This document shows, one piece after another, positions 9,781 to 19,050 of a stretch of 64,000 nucleotides of DNA. Below the pieces are notes generated by a model. It did not search any database. It saw only the letters and a program-made list of their open reading frames with translations, and was not told the origin of the DNA. The translations under genes were made by a program, and so were the position numbers. Numbering within the stretch: the first letter of the stretch is position 1; each line of letters opens with the position of its first letter. Source of the stretch: Alphaproteobacteria bacterium (GTDB taxonomy: Bacteria > Pseudomonadota > Alphaproteobacteria > UBA2966); assembly GCA_021296255.1 (NCBI GenBank), contig JAGWAU010000009.1, positions 62,001 to 126,000 on the forward strand, given 5' to 3'.

Positions 9781-10362
9781 TCAGAAAACGCGCTTGAAGA
9801 TCGAGTCCTTGCGTTCGATCACGGGCACCTCGCCTTGGGCCGGTGACTGACCTTTCTCCGCTGCCTCGCGCAGGCGTTCGGCTTCCTTCTCCGCATCGAC
9901 GAGCGACTCTTCTTCGGAATCGTCCTGCCAGAACATCAGGCGTCGGGTAAACGAGGAGTCCTTTTCCGCCAACGCCGAGGTCTCGCGGCGGAGGAGGGCT
10001 CGTATCTGCGGATCCGCCTCGTCCGTACTCGCTTTTCTCAAGAAGAGGGTTTCCGCGCGGCTACGGGTCGGTTGCGTGCCGGTTTCGCGGGCGGCCGCGG
10101 CTCCGGACTGGTTCCGCGCGGCGCCGATCAGCGCGCGCCGGGCCTGTTCGCGTACCTGAACGTCCTGCGGCCCGCTCGATCCCGGCCTGGGCGGCCGCAG
10201 GGTGAAATCGGGTGGAATGATGAGCGGCGCCTTCGTGACCACGGTGAATTCATCCGGGGCCGACTTCGTCAGCCCGAGCTGCTTCTTGATGCCGGTACAG
10301 GAGGACAGCGCCGCCCCCAGCAGAAGAACGGCAAGGCATCGGTAAATCGGTCGGGTCGTCAT
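9781..10362 (-). CDS. DUF3035-type lipoprotein
   Basis: A 193-residue predicted lipoprotein: short basic start, hydrophobic core, and lipobox LSSC near residue 22, followed by TGIKKQLGLTKSAPDEF and the family segment VVTKAPLIIPPDFTLRPPRP. This alphaproteobacterial family sits next to lspA and M16 peptidases, as it does here; its function is unknown. The C-terminal half is charged and low in hydrophobic residues. It is 41 bp downstream of lspA, the enzyme that would process its signal peptide. Confidence 0.8.
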   Translation of the reverse strand: MTTRPIYRCLAVLLLGAALSSCTGIKKQLGLTKSAPDEFTVVTKAPLIIPPDFTLRPPRPGSSGPQDVQVREQARRALIGAARNQSGAAAARETGTQPTRSRAETLFLRKASTDEADPQIRALLRRETSALAEKDSSFTRRLMFWQDDSEEESLVDAEKEAERLREAAEKGQSPAQGEVPVIERKDSIFKRVF

Positions 10363-10403
10363 CTTCGGGAACCGTTCGCTCGATAAGGCTCGCTCGACAT
10401 GAT

Positions 10404-10874
10404 TCAGGCTTCGTCCCGCCGCGCGCGGAAAAATCCATCATACAGCAGCGCCGTCACGCCGGCGACGATGGCTGAATCGGCAACATTGAAGGCGGGCCAA
10501 TGATACCCCGCCACGTGAAAGTCCAGGAAATCCAAAACGGCACCGAAGGTCAGACGGTCGAACGTGTTGCCGAGCGCGCCCCCGATGACAAGACCGAGAC
10601 CACTCGCCATGACCCGATTCTCGGCCCGGCGCAGCCAAACGATCAATGCCACGACGATGGCGAGGGCGAGCCCCGACAACAACAGGGGCGCCAGAGAGGA
10701 TTGGCTCTGCAGCATTCCGAAGCTCACGCCCGTATTCCAGACGACCCGGACGTCGAGGAACGGCGTGACCGCATAGTGCGCGTCACCAAGGCCCCAGACG
10801 TCGAGGACCAACCACTTGGTGAGGCGATCACAGGCGAAGACCGCGAACGCGATTCCCGCGCCCCAGCGCAACAT
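10404..10874 (-). CDS. lspA: Lipoprotein signal peptidase II
   Basis: Cleaves the signal peptide of prolipoproteins in the inner membrane. The 156-residue protein has four predicted membrane helices and the two catalytic aspartates in their conserved boxes, GNTFDRLTFG and FNVADSAI. The start ATG overlaps the ileS stop (TGATG), showing translational coupling. Although the frame is open to 11261, the start at 10874 (MLRWGAGIAF) gives the normal length. Confidence 0.95.
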   Translation of the reverse strand: MLRWGAGIAFAVFACDRLTKWLVLDVWGLGDAHYAVTPFLDVRVVWNTGVSFGMLQSQSSLAPLLLSGLALAIVVALIVWLRRAENRVMASGLGLVIGGALGNTFDRLTFGAVLDFLDFHVAGYHWPAFNVADSAIVAGVTALLYDGFFRARRDEA

Positions 10875-13735
10875 CAAGCATTCGCCATGACGGCCGACGG
10901 TGCGGCATCGACCGCATTCCCGCACCGCCGACAGAGGTCGGGATGAACGGGGTCGTCGCCCACCTCCACCAGCACCTGCCAGCACCGCTCGCACTTGGTC
11001 CCGTCGGCCGGGTCCGGCACTACGGTCACGCCCGCCACCTCTTCGAGGCGGAAACCATCCCCCGGCCCTTCGGCGACGACGAGCTCGGCCCCCGACGTAA
11101 TGGCGATCTCGCCCAGGTCGAGTCCTTCGAGGGCCTCCGCGAACTCCGGGGTGACATGGACTCTGGGCCGGGATTGGAGGCTGGAGCCGATGCGTTTTTC
11201 CTGGCGCTCCACCTCGAGGGCACCCGTGACGACCCGCCGCAGGTTGCGGATCTTTTCCCACTTCCGCGCCAGGGCGTCGTCACGCCACTCCTCCGGCACG
11301 CTCGGGAAGGTTCGGAGATGAACGCTGTCATCCTCTCCCGGATTTCGGGACAGCCAAGCTTCCTCGGCGGTGAAACACAGGACCGGTGCGAACCAGGCCG
11401 TCAGGCAATCGAACAAGGTATCAAGCACCGTTCGGGCCGCCCGGCGACGCGGCGAATCGAGCCTGTCGCAATAGAGCGAGTCCTTGCGGATATCGAAGTA
11501 CAACGCCGACAGATCCACCGTGCAGAAGTTGTAGAGAGCGACGAACATGCGATGGAAATCGAAATCGTCGCACGATCGGCGGACGAGCCGGTCGAGCTCG
11601 CAGAGCCGATGCAACACCCAACGCTCCAGCTCGGGCATCTCGCTTGCCGGTACGCGTTCGGATTCGTCGAACTCCGCGAGGTTGCCGAGCAGGAAGCGCA
11701 AGGTGTTACGGAGCTTCCGGTAGGCGTCCACCTGCGTCTTGATGATCTCGGGGCCGATCCGAAGATCTTCGGTGAAATCCGAGCTGACCACCCAGAGCCG
11801 CAGGATATCGGCCCCGTGCCGATCCATGATCTCCTGGGGACCGACCACATTGCCGAGCGACTTCGACATCTTCCGTCCGTGTTCGTCGAGGACGAAGCCG
11901 TGGGTCAGCACCGCATCGTAAGGTGCCCGTCCGCGCGTGCCGCAGGACTCGAGCAACGAGGAATGGAACCAGCCTCGATGCTGATCGGAGCCCTCCAGAT
12001 AGAGGGACGCCGGCCACGAGAGGTCATCCCGGACCTCGAGCACGAAGCTGTGGGTCGATCCCGATTCGAACCACACGTCGACGATGTCGTCGACCTTGTC
12101 GTAGTCCGCCGGGTCGTATTCCGGTCCGAGGAAGCGTTCCGCACCGCTGGTGAACCAGGCATCCGCGCCTTCCTGCCCGAAGGTCTCGACGATCCGTTGG
12201 TTGACCTTCTCGTCCCGCAGCGGTTCGCCGGTCTTCTTGTCGACGAACACGGTGATGGGAACGCCCCAGGCGCGCTGGCGCGAGATCACCCATTCCGGCC
12301 TCTGCTCCACCATGGAGTAGATCCGGCTGTAGCCGCTTTTCGGGACCCATCTCACCTCGTCGATGGCCTTCAGTGCGGTCTTCCGCAGGTCGTTCTCGGT
12401 CATGCCGATGAACCATTGCGGCGTGTTGCGGAAGATGAGGGGCGCCTTCGACCGCCATGAATGCGGATAGGAGTGGGTGATCCTGCCGCGTCCCAGAAGT
12501 CCGCCGGCGCCCCGTAACGCCTCGCACACCGGGTCGTCGGCCTTGAACACGTGGACGCCGGCGAAGAGCGGCACGTGATCGAAGAAGTTGCCGTCCTCGT
12601 CCACAGTGTACGGCACCTCGATGCCGTTGGCCTGGCCGAGCTCGAAATCCTCCGCGCCATGCCCCGGGGCGATGTGCACGAACCCCGTGCCCTGCTCCAT
12701 GTCGACGAAATCCGCCGGCAGCAACGGCACGTCGAAATCATAGCCCTGACCGCGGAGGGGATGCTGACAGAGCGAGCCGGCCAGATCGGTGCCGCTGAAC
12801 CGTTCCACAACGTCATGGCCGGCGATGCCCGTTTGTCGGCACACGTCGCCGATCAGCGCCGCGGCCACCACGATCTCTTCGCCGACGACGGCGAGACTCG
12901 TGTCGCCGACCTCGGTTACGCGAATCCGCGCGTACTGGGCCTTGGGAGAAACGGCGAGCGCCCGGTTCCCCGGCATGGTCCACGGGGTCGTCGTCCAGAT
13001 CACGATGCTGGCGCCCGACGCCGCCGCGACCGGCGATGATTCGAGAACGCGGAACCGCACGTAAACGGTCGTCGACACATGGTCGTGATACTCAATCTCG
13101 GCCTCGGCGAGCGCCGTCTTCTCGACGACCGACCACATGACGGGTTTCGACCCTTTATAGAGGCCGCCGTTCATCAGGAACCGGCAGATCTCGCCCGCGA
13201 TGACGGCTTCGGACTCGCGATGCATGGTGGCGTAAGGGTGCTTCCAGTCGCCGAGCACGCCGAGTCTCTGGAACTCCCGGCTCTGGATTCCGATCCATTT
13301 CTCCGCGAATTCCCGGCATTCCTGACGGAATCGCACGATCGGCACTTCATCCTTGTCCCGGCCCGAATCCCGGTACATCTGTTCCACCTGCCACTCGATG
13401 GGCAGGCCGTGACAATCCCATCCGGGGACGTAGTTCGCGTCCTTCCCCATCATCTGCTGGGACCGGTTCACCACATCCTTGAGGATCTTGTTGAGCGCCG
13501 TGCCGATGTGGATGTTGCCGTTCGCATAGGGCGGACCGTCGTGAAGGATGAACGCCTCGTGGCCCTTCGAGGCTTCCCGCAGCCGTGTATAGAGGTCGAG
13601 CCTGGCCCAGCGCTCGAGCAGTTCGGGCTCGCGCTTGGGCAGTCCGGCACGCATGGGAAAATCGGTTTTGGGCAGAAATACCGTCGGCCGGTAATCAGAG
13701 CCGGAACGATCAGAGGCTTGTTGTTTGGCAGACAT
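10874..13735 (-). CDS. ileS: Isoleucyl-tRNA synthetase
   Basis: A 953-residue class-I synthetase. The HIGH box appears as HIGT (residues 76-79, in NGNIHIGTALNKILKD), the KMSKS loop as GRKMSKSLGN, and the C-terminal zinc finger has both Cys pairs (CERCW and CRRCG). The CP1 editing domain is present with WTTTPWTMPGNRAL. Bacterial housekeeping type. First gene of the ileS-lspA-lipoprotein run. Confidence 0.97.
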   Translation of the reverse strand: MSAKQQASDRSGSDYRPTVFLPKTDFPMRAGLPKREPELLERWARLDLYTRLREASKGHEAFILHDGPPYANGNIHIGTALNKILKDVVNRSQQMMGKDANYVPGWDCHGLPIEWQVEQMYRDSGRDKDEVPIVRFRQECREFAEKWIGIQSREFQRLGVLGDWKHPYATMHRESEAVIAGEICRFLMNGGLYKGSKPVMWSVVEKTALAEAEIEYHDHVSTTVYVRFRVLESSPVAAASGASIVIWTTTPWTMPGNRALAVSPKAQYARIRVTEVGDTSLAVVGEEIVVAAALIGDVCRQTGIAGHDVVERFSGTDLAGSLCQHPLRGQGYDFDVPLLPADFVDMEQGTGFVHIAPGHGAEDFELGQANGIEVPYTVDEDGNFFDHVPLFAGVHVFKADDPVCEALRGAGGLLGRGRITHSYPHSWRSKAPLIFRNTPQWFIGMTENDLRKTALKAIDEVRWVPKSGYSRIYSMVEQRPEWVISRQRAWGVPITVFVDKKTGEPLRDEKVNQRIVETFGQEGADAWFTSGAERFLGPEYDPADYDKVDDIVDVWFESGSTHSFVLEVRDDLSWPASLYLEGSDQHRGWFHSSLLESCGTRGRAPYDAVLTHGFVLDEHGRKMSKSLGNVVGPQEIMDRHGADILRLWVVSSDFTEDLRIGPEIIKTQVDAYRKLRNTLRFLLGNLAEFDESERVPASEMPELERWVLHRLCELDRLVRRSCDDFDFHRMFVALYNFCTVDLSALYFDIRKDSLYCDRLDSPRRRAARTVLDTLFDCLTAWFAPVLCFTAEEAWLSRNPGEDDSVHLRTFPSVPEEWRDDALARKWEKIRNLRRVVTGALEVERQEKRIGSSLQSRPRVHVTPEFAEALEGLDLGEIAITSGAELVVAEGPGDGFRLEEVAGVTVVPDPADGTKCERCWQVLVEVGDDPVHPDLCRRCGNAVDAAPSAVMANA

Positions 13736-13942
13736 CGTCAGTGCAACTTTCGCGAACGGGATGCGAAAAAGGTGAAAAGGCTCGTGGCCCGACCCTCAGT
13801 GGAGGGCCGGGATCGTAATTCGTTCGCTTCCCGCCGCTCGTTTGTGCATTGCCGACAACATCGGCGACCTTTCTAACAGCGTCTTGATTCGGTGTCGAGC
13901 GCTGCGCGCCCGGTCTGCCGGCACCAGGGCTCGCCGCGGCGT

Positions 13943-15979
13943 CTACTGATTGGGACGGGACGGGAAGCGATCTCCGGAATATGCCGGATCGGCGAGAATA
14001 GCCCGGGCGCCCTCGCAGTCGGCCGTGATCTGCGCCTTCAGCGCGTCCAGCACGTCGAATTTGCGCTCCGGCCGAAGGAAGTCCAGAAATGCCACGCGCA
14101 CATCCCGGTCGTAGATGTCCTCGTCGAAATCGAAGATGTGGACTTCCAGCAGCGTGCTCTTGCCGTCGAACGTGGGCCTGCGGCCGAGATTGGCAACCCC
14201 GCCGTGCCAGGTTTCGGGCTCCTCGCCCTCGATGGCAGTGCGGACGGCGTAGACGCCCAGAGCCGGCTCCAGATGGTCGTTCAACGCGACGTTGGCGGTG
14301 GGAAAGCCCAGGCGACGACCGCGCCGGTCCCCGGGGAGGACCGGGCCGCTGATCTCCCACCAGCGGCCGAGGCGATCGGCGGCGGGGAGCGGCTTACCCG
14401 CCATCAGATACTCGCGGATCCGGCTGGAGGCGTAGATTTCCCCGCCTTCGGCGGGGTCCCCGTGCGTGACACTGTCGATGACGGTCAACCCGTAGCCGCC
14501 GTCGTTGGACATGCGCGCGAGAAGCTCGTGATTTCCCGTACGCCCGCGGCCGAACACGAAGTCGTAACCGACGACGACCCGCCGAACCTCCAATGCGCCG
14601 ACCAGGACGTCACGCACAAAATCCTCCGCGGCGATGGACGCGAACTCCCTGTCGAAGCGAACGGCGACCATGAACTGCGCGCCCAGCTTCTCGACCTGGA
14701 TGGCTTTGCTGTGCAGCGGCGTCAATCGAAAGGGCGGGAAATCAGGCTGGAACACCGTGCGGGGGTGTGGCTCGAAGGTCAGGACGCCGAACGGGATGTC
14801 CAGATCCGCGGCTTGGCGGCCCGCCTCGCCGATGACCGCCCAGTGGCCTCGGTGCACGCCATCGAAGTTGCCGATGGCGACGGCACCGCCGCGCACGTCC
14901 CGGGGCAGACCCGCATACTCGCTGAAGGAGACTCGCACGGTTCGCGTCCGGCGCGCCGACGAAACGTGCTCGTCGGATCGGGGATCGAATCGCGCGCGCC
15001 ACTGCTTGAGGAGGTCGTTGTCCCCCTCGACGTAGCGCGCCTGCCGCAGCGCCACTTTGAGCGCGGCGCTGTCGATCGCGCCGCCGTCTCCACCGTGGGC
15101 GTCGGGTGGATCGCCTGCCCGAAGCGCCGCGCCGACCGTGCGTTTCGCTTTCACGTAGTCCATCGCACCCCAATCCCCGAGCAACTTCTGGAACTTTTCG
15201 TGCGCGTCCCCGTCGAACGAGGTCCGCTCACCCCGGCGGTCGAACAGGGGGTTGCGCGGATAGACCTGCAGGCAGACGGTGTGCGCGGGCGGAACGACCG
15301 CGGTCCAGGGCGCGTGCCCGTCGCGGCCGAAGAGATCCGGCAAGAGGTGCGTGTGAGGCCCGTCGAGAAGATCCGTGTCGCCACGCGATTTGGGGATCGG
15401 TTGATAGACCTCGATGCGTCCGAGGGCCGAGAGAAAGACCCGGTGGGGACCGGCCTCGACGATCGTGCGGCCCAGCTCGCCGCCTTCCGCGAATACGGAC
15501 CTTCCCGACATCGTTCGGAGGCGTTCGATCAGGTTCCGATCGCCGGCCCGAATACAGGCTCTGATACGGTCCGTCGGAAGGCCGAGATCGAATAGCGCGG
15601 CGTTTCGGTCCGGCCTGCGAACGGCGCCCGCATCGGGGCCGCGATCCTCGAGACCCTCCGGACCCGCCATGTGCGCATGATGCGAGGGCAACACGGCAAC
15701 GAGCCCTTGCTGCCAGTGATCCCCCCGCTTCGATGGCGCCTCATAGGCGATCAGCCGAACACCCGGCTTCAAATGAATGCGCATGGCACCGCGGCCGGTC
15801 GCGACGACGAGATCCTCCGGAGCGTAGACATCATAGGTGTCCCGCTCGTGGTGAAGGAATTCGGCAATCGCGCCGTGAACCCCCAGGCCCCACCCCGTTT
15901 CGAGATGCCGCAGGAGATCTGCCAGGGTCGCCTGAACGTCCTGCGCATCGTTCGGTAATCCGTGGCCCGAACCAGTCAA
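13943..15979 (-). CDS. ribF: Unknown alphaproteobacterial domain fused in frame to riboflavin kinase/FAD synthetase RibF
   Basis: One open frame of 678 codons. The last 331 residues, from the GTG at 14938, are a complete RibF: FAD synthetase domain with AIGNFDGVHRGH, then the riboflavin kinase domain with GRRLGFPTANV; it makes FMN and FAD. The first ~340 residues, from a TTG at 15979, are an uncharacterised protein normally separate, with LLDGPHTHLLPDLF and CLQVYPRNPLF; I cannot name the family with certainty. No stop codon separates the two. Either a true fusion, a lost stop codon, or two genes read in frame with RibF translated from its own GTG. The domain's ending LKQWRARFDP looks like its natural C-terminus. 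Confidence 0.8.
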   Translation of the reverse strand: MTGSGHGLPNDAQDVQATLADLLRHLETGWGLGVHGAIAEFLHHERDTYDVYAPEDLVVATGRGAMRIHLKPGVRLIAYEAPSKRGDHWQQGLVAVLPSHHAHMAGPEGLEDRGPDAGAVRRPDRNAALFDLGLPTDRIRACIRAGDRNLIERLRTMSGRSVFAEGGELGRTIVEAGPHRVFLSALGRIEVYQPIPKSRGDTDLLDGPHTHLLPDLFGRDGHAPWTAVVPPAHTVCLQVYPRNPLFDRRGERTSFDGDAHEKFQKLLGDWGAMDYVKAKRTVGAALRAGDPPDAHGGDGGAIDSAALKVALRQARYVEGDNDLLKQWRARFDPRSDEHVSSARRTRTVRVSFSEYAGLPRDVRGGAVAIGNFDGVHRGHWAVIGEAGRQAADLDIPFGVLTFEPHPRTVFQPDFPPFRLTPLHSKAIQVEKLGAQFMVAVRFDREFASIAAEDFVRDVLVGALEVRRVVVGYDFVFGRGRTGNHELLARMSNDGGYGLTVIDSVTHGDPAEGGEIYASSRIREYLMAGKPLPAADRLGRWWEISGPVLPGDRRGRRLGFPTANVALNDHLEPALGVYAVRTAIEGEEPETWHGGVANLGRRPTFDGKSTLLEVHIFDFDEDIYDRDVRVAFLDFLRPERKFDVLDALKAQITADCEGARAILADPAYSGDRFPSRPNQ

Positions 15980-16073
15980 ACCGTCGCCCGCAGATTCGAT
16001 GTTGCGATCAACGCTTCGCGTACCCGTTCTTCATTGCCAAGCCCAGCCTTGTGTCCCATCCGGAGACACCCGG

Positions 16074-16649
16074 CTAGCCGTCCGGGGTTCCGTCGAACTC
16101 CTCGAGGGAGTAGTCGAAGTGCACGACGTCGTCGCCAAATTCCGAGGCGAAGCTGAACTCCGTCTTCATGTCCTCGATGCGCATCGGGTAGAGGACGCCG
16201 TCCAGGTGGTCGCACTCGTGTTGCAGGAGCATGGCGTGGAACCCGTGGGCGATGCGCTCTTCCTTCGTTCCATCCAGCGTCGAATAGGTGATCCGAATGT
16301 CCCGGTGCCGTCTCACCTTGCCGAACAGGCCGGGCAGCGAGAGGCAGCGTTCCCAGATCATCTGGCAATCGTCGCTCAACGGTTCGATAACCGGATTGAT
16401 CATGGCGGTCCAGGGCACCGGTGCGGTCGCCGACCCCTTCGGTATATGTTCCGCGGGGAGGCGATAGACCACCAGCCTCTGACCGACCGAGACCTGCGGC
16501 GCGGCGATCCCTCGGGCGTCGATATCGACCAGGGTATCCTTCATGTCTTCCGCGAGACGCGCCACGGCTTCGGCCTTGACATTTTCCACCGGCGCCGCCG
16601 CTTTCCTGAGAATGGGATTGCCCATCAGAACGATCTTGCGAATTGTCAT
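16074..16649 (-). CDS. def: Peptide deformylase
   Basis: Removes the formyl group from N-terminal Met of new proteins. The 191-residue protein has all three motifs: GIAAPQ (47-52), ERCLS (100-104; usual form EGCLS, the Cys102 metal ligand is kept) and HECDH (144-148). GGAGG lies 8 bp before the ATG at 16649. It is not beside fmt, and the Arg in motif II suggests a secondary PDF-like paralogue rather than the housekeeping copy. Confidence 0.85.
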   Translation of the reverse strand: MTIRKIVLMGNPILRKAAAPVENVKAEAVARLAEDMKDTLVDIDARGIAAPQVSVGQRLVVYRLPAEHIPKGSATAPVPWTAMINPVIEPLSDDCQMIWERCLSLPGLFGKVRRHRDIRITYSTLDGTKEERIAHGFHAMLLQHECDHLDGVLYPMRIEDMKTEFSFASEFGDDVVHFDYSLEEFDGTPDG

Positions 16650-16746
16650 CTCTGCGCCTCCTCCGTCCGCCGGGCGACTCCCATCCACCGGCACCATACA
16701 CTGCCGCGGTCCTTCTCGGCACGCCTCATGATGGAAGCGTCGGCCG

Positions 16747-18000
16747 TCAGCCCTGCGCGGCCTGAGCCTCAAGGGACGAAGATATGCCGCTCAACTGACG
16801 CCACGCCCAGATCAGGGACAACAACACCAGGAAAGCTCCGGTAGCCAGCGGCCAGCGCAGCCCGACGCTCTCCGACGCCGCGCCCATGATGAGGGCGCCG
16901 AGGGCGGGCATGCCCCGAAACGTCAGGCCGAAGATACTCAGGACCCGCCCCCTGACGGAGGCGTCGACGGTCAGCTGCATCAGGGTCTGCACGCCGATGC
17001 CCGTCATCGTCATTCCCAAGCCCGCGACCGTGACGGCGGGAACGGCCACCCAGAGGGAATCGGTTGCGACGAATACGAACATCGACAAGGCCTGGATGAC
17101 TGTCGCGATCAGGATGAGCTTCGTCAGGCCTGACGGTCCGCCACGCTGCGCGAGCCACAGGCCGCCTACCACGGCGCCGACGCCCGTCGCGCAGGTCAGC
17201 ACGGCGAGAATGTCCGCTCCTCCGCCGAACACGTGATCCGCGAAACCCGGAAGAAGCTCCTGAAACGGTCGGATCCCGAGACAGACCACGATCAGGATCA
17301 TCAGGATCGGGGCGACTCCAGCGTGGGATGCCACGTAGCGGACCCCGTCGCCGAACTCGCGGACGAGACCGGGGCGATCTTGTTGGCGCGGAGTCACCGT
17401 GTTTTCGATACGAACGCGGCCGAGCGCCCACAGGAACACGGCAAAGCTCAGCGCGTTGAGGCCGAAGGTCGCCCCCGTCCCGAAAGCGAGAATCACCACG
17501 CCGGCGAAGGCCGGACCGATGAAACGCGCCAGATTGAAAGAGATGGAGCTCAGGGCCACTGCGGTGGGCAGGTATTCGCGGCGAACCAGGCTGGGCACGA
17601 GGGCCATCCGTACGGGCTGATGAAATGCAGTGACGATGCCGAGAAACAGTGTCAATGCGAACAGGATCTCGATCGTGATCAATCCGGAAACCGTCAGCCC
17701 GAAGAGTGCGACGGCTTGCAGAAGAGACAGCACCTGGCTGATCTTGGTGAGCCTGAGGCGATCCCAGCGATCGGCCGCGGAGCCTCCGATGGGCGCTACC
17801 AGGACCGCCGGAAACAGGTCGGCGAAGGCGACCGCCCCCAGCCAGGCGGCGGATTCCGTCAGTTCCCAGGTCAGCCAACCCACGCCGAGCCGCTGCATCC
17901 ACAGGCCGATCATCGAGACCGACATGCCGGCCATGTAGACGCCGTAGTTCGGCTGTCCAAGCGCCTGAACGATCCGCGTGAGGCCCGAGAAGCGGATCAT
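16747..18000 (-). CDS. MFS transporter (DHA3/EntS-like exporter)
   Basis: A 417-residue protein with about twelve hydrophobic helices. The loop GGSAADRWDRLRLTKISQ after helix 2 matches the MFS motif A region, and the overall pattern fits the drug/siderophore exporter group typified by EntS. Nothing nearby identifies the substrate. It is 97 bp upstream of def on the same strand. Confidence 0.85.
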   Translation of the reverse strand: MIRFSGLTRIVQALGQPNYGVYMAGMSVSMIGLWMQRLGVGWLTWELTESAAWLGAVAFADLFPAVLVAPIGGSAADRWDRLRLTKISQVLSLLQAVALFGLTVSGLITIEILFALTLFLGIVTAFHQPVRMALVPSLVRREYLPTAVALSSISFNLARFIGPAFAGVVILAFGTGATFGLNALSFAVFLWALGRVRIENTVTPRQQDRPGLVREFGDGVRYVASHAGVAPILMILIVVCLGIRPFQELLPGFADHVFGGGADILAVLTCATGVGAVVGGLWLAQRGGPSGLTKLILIATVIQALSMFVFVATDSLWVAVPAVTVAGLGMTMTGIGVQTLMQLTVDASVRGRVLSIFGLTFRGMPALGALIMGAASESVGLRWPLATGAFLVLLSLIWAWRQLSGISSSLEAQAAQG

Positions 18001-18218
18001 CGGATGTCTTTCGCGTGCGAGATGGGTTCAACAACCACAGATGTGCGACACGTTGCGGCCTGCCGGCATTTCGAGGGGCGTCGACGTCGGCGAACGCCGA
18101 GGTCCGATTGCGTTCCGCTGGTCAGTAGGGAGCGTTTGTGCCACCATCGTACGAGCGACGCAAATCACGCCGCGCGGCGCGATGGCGGGCCCCTTCCAGG
18201 ACAAGCGGGAACGAAGAC

Positions 18219-19013
18219 ATGAGCGACACCGTTTTGTATGAGACCGACGGCGCCATCGCGACCGTGACCCTGAACCGGCCGGAAAACATGAACACGATGA
18301 ACAGCGAGCTGCTCGCGGCCGCGGTGGATATCTTCGAGCGGGTAGCGTCGGATGACACGATTCGGGCCGTCATCTTCACGGGCAATGGTCGCGCGTTCTG
18401 TGCCGGCGGGGATCTCGGGGGCGGTGCCGGCGGCGGCGTCTTCGACGAGCGTCCCGTCCAACAGCAGGTCGAGAGCCTGCGCCGCTCGATGCGTACTTCC
18501 CAGCTTCTGCACGAGATGCCCAAGGTGACCATCGCCGCGATCAACGGCGCGTGCGCAGGCGCGGGTCTGTCCTGGGCCTGTGCCTGCGATCTTCGTTACG
18601 CCGCGGAATCGGCTAGATTCAACACCGCATTCCTGTCGGCGGGCGTTTCCGGAGACTTCGGGGGAACCTGGACCCTGCCGCGGATCGTCGGCCCGTCAAA
18701 AGCCCGGGAGCTGTACATGTTGTCCGAACGTTTCACCGCTGCGGACGCGGAGCGTTTCGGGCTCGTGGCGCGGGTTCTGCCCGACGGCGAGCTCGTGCCG
18801 TCCGTCCGCCAGGTGGCGGAGAAGCTGTCCAGATCGGCCCCGCTCGCATTGCAGCGGATCAAAGCCAATTTCAACGACTCCGAGCGCCTCAGTTTCAGCG
18901 AAGCTCTCGACCTGGAAGCAGACCGTCACACGCGATGTGCGCTGACAGAGGACGCGACCGAGGCCGCCAGCGCCTTCATGGAGAAGCGAGAGCCCGTATT
19001 CAAGGGCCGTTGA
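18219..19013 (+). CDS. Enoyl-CoA hydratase/isomerase family protein
   Basis: A 264-residue crotonase. Oxyanion-hole segments are AFCAGGDLGGGAGG (near residue 60) and the second-half INGACAGAGLSWACACDLRYA. The second-site residues are within VSGDFGGTWTLPRIVG; a canonical Glu at the second catalytic position is not obvious, so hydratase, isomerase or other crotonase activity is possible. Start chosen at MSDTVLYETDG, since the 27 upstream codons are basic and not conserved-looking. Probably cotranscribed with the aminotransferase 37 bp downstream. Confidence 0.88.
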   Translation: MSDTVLYETDGAIATVTLNRPENMNTMNSELLAAAVDIFERVASDDTIRAVIFTGNGRAFCAGGDLGGGAGGGVFDERPVQQQVESLRRSMRTSQLLHEMPKVTIAAINGACAGAGLSWACACDLRYAAESARFNTAFLSAGVSGDFGGTWTLPRIVGPSKARELYMLSERFTAADAERFGLVARVLPDGELVPSVRQVAEKLSRSAPLALQRIKANFNDSERLSFSEALDLEADRHTRCALTEDATEAASAFMEKREPVFKGR

Positions 19014-19050
19014 GGCTGGGACGGACGTTCACCCCATCCATGAGGCTGCC

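Noticed and set aside
15976-16059. 27-codon frame between def and the RibF fusion
   Set aside because: Its stop overlaps the TTG start of the fusion, which suggests a leader peptide, but there is no conserved feature or clear ribosome-binding site.
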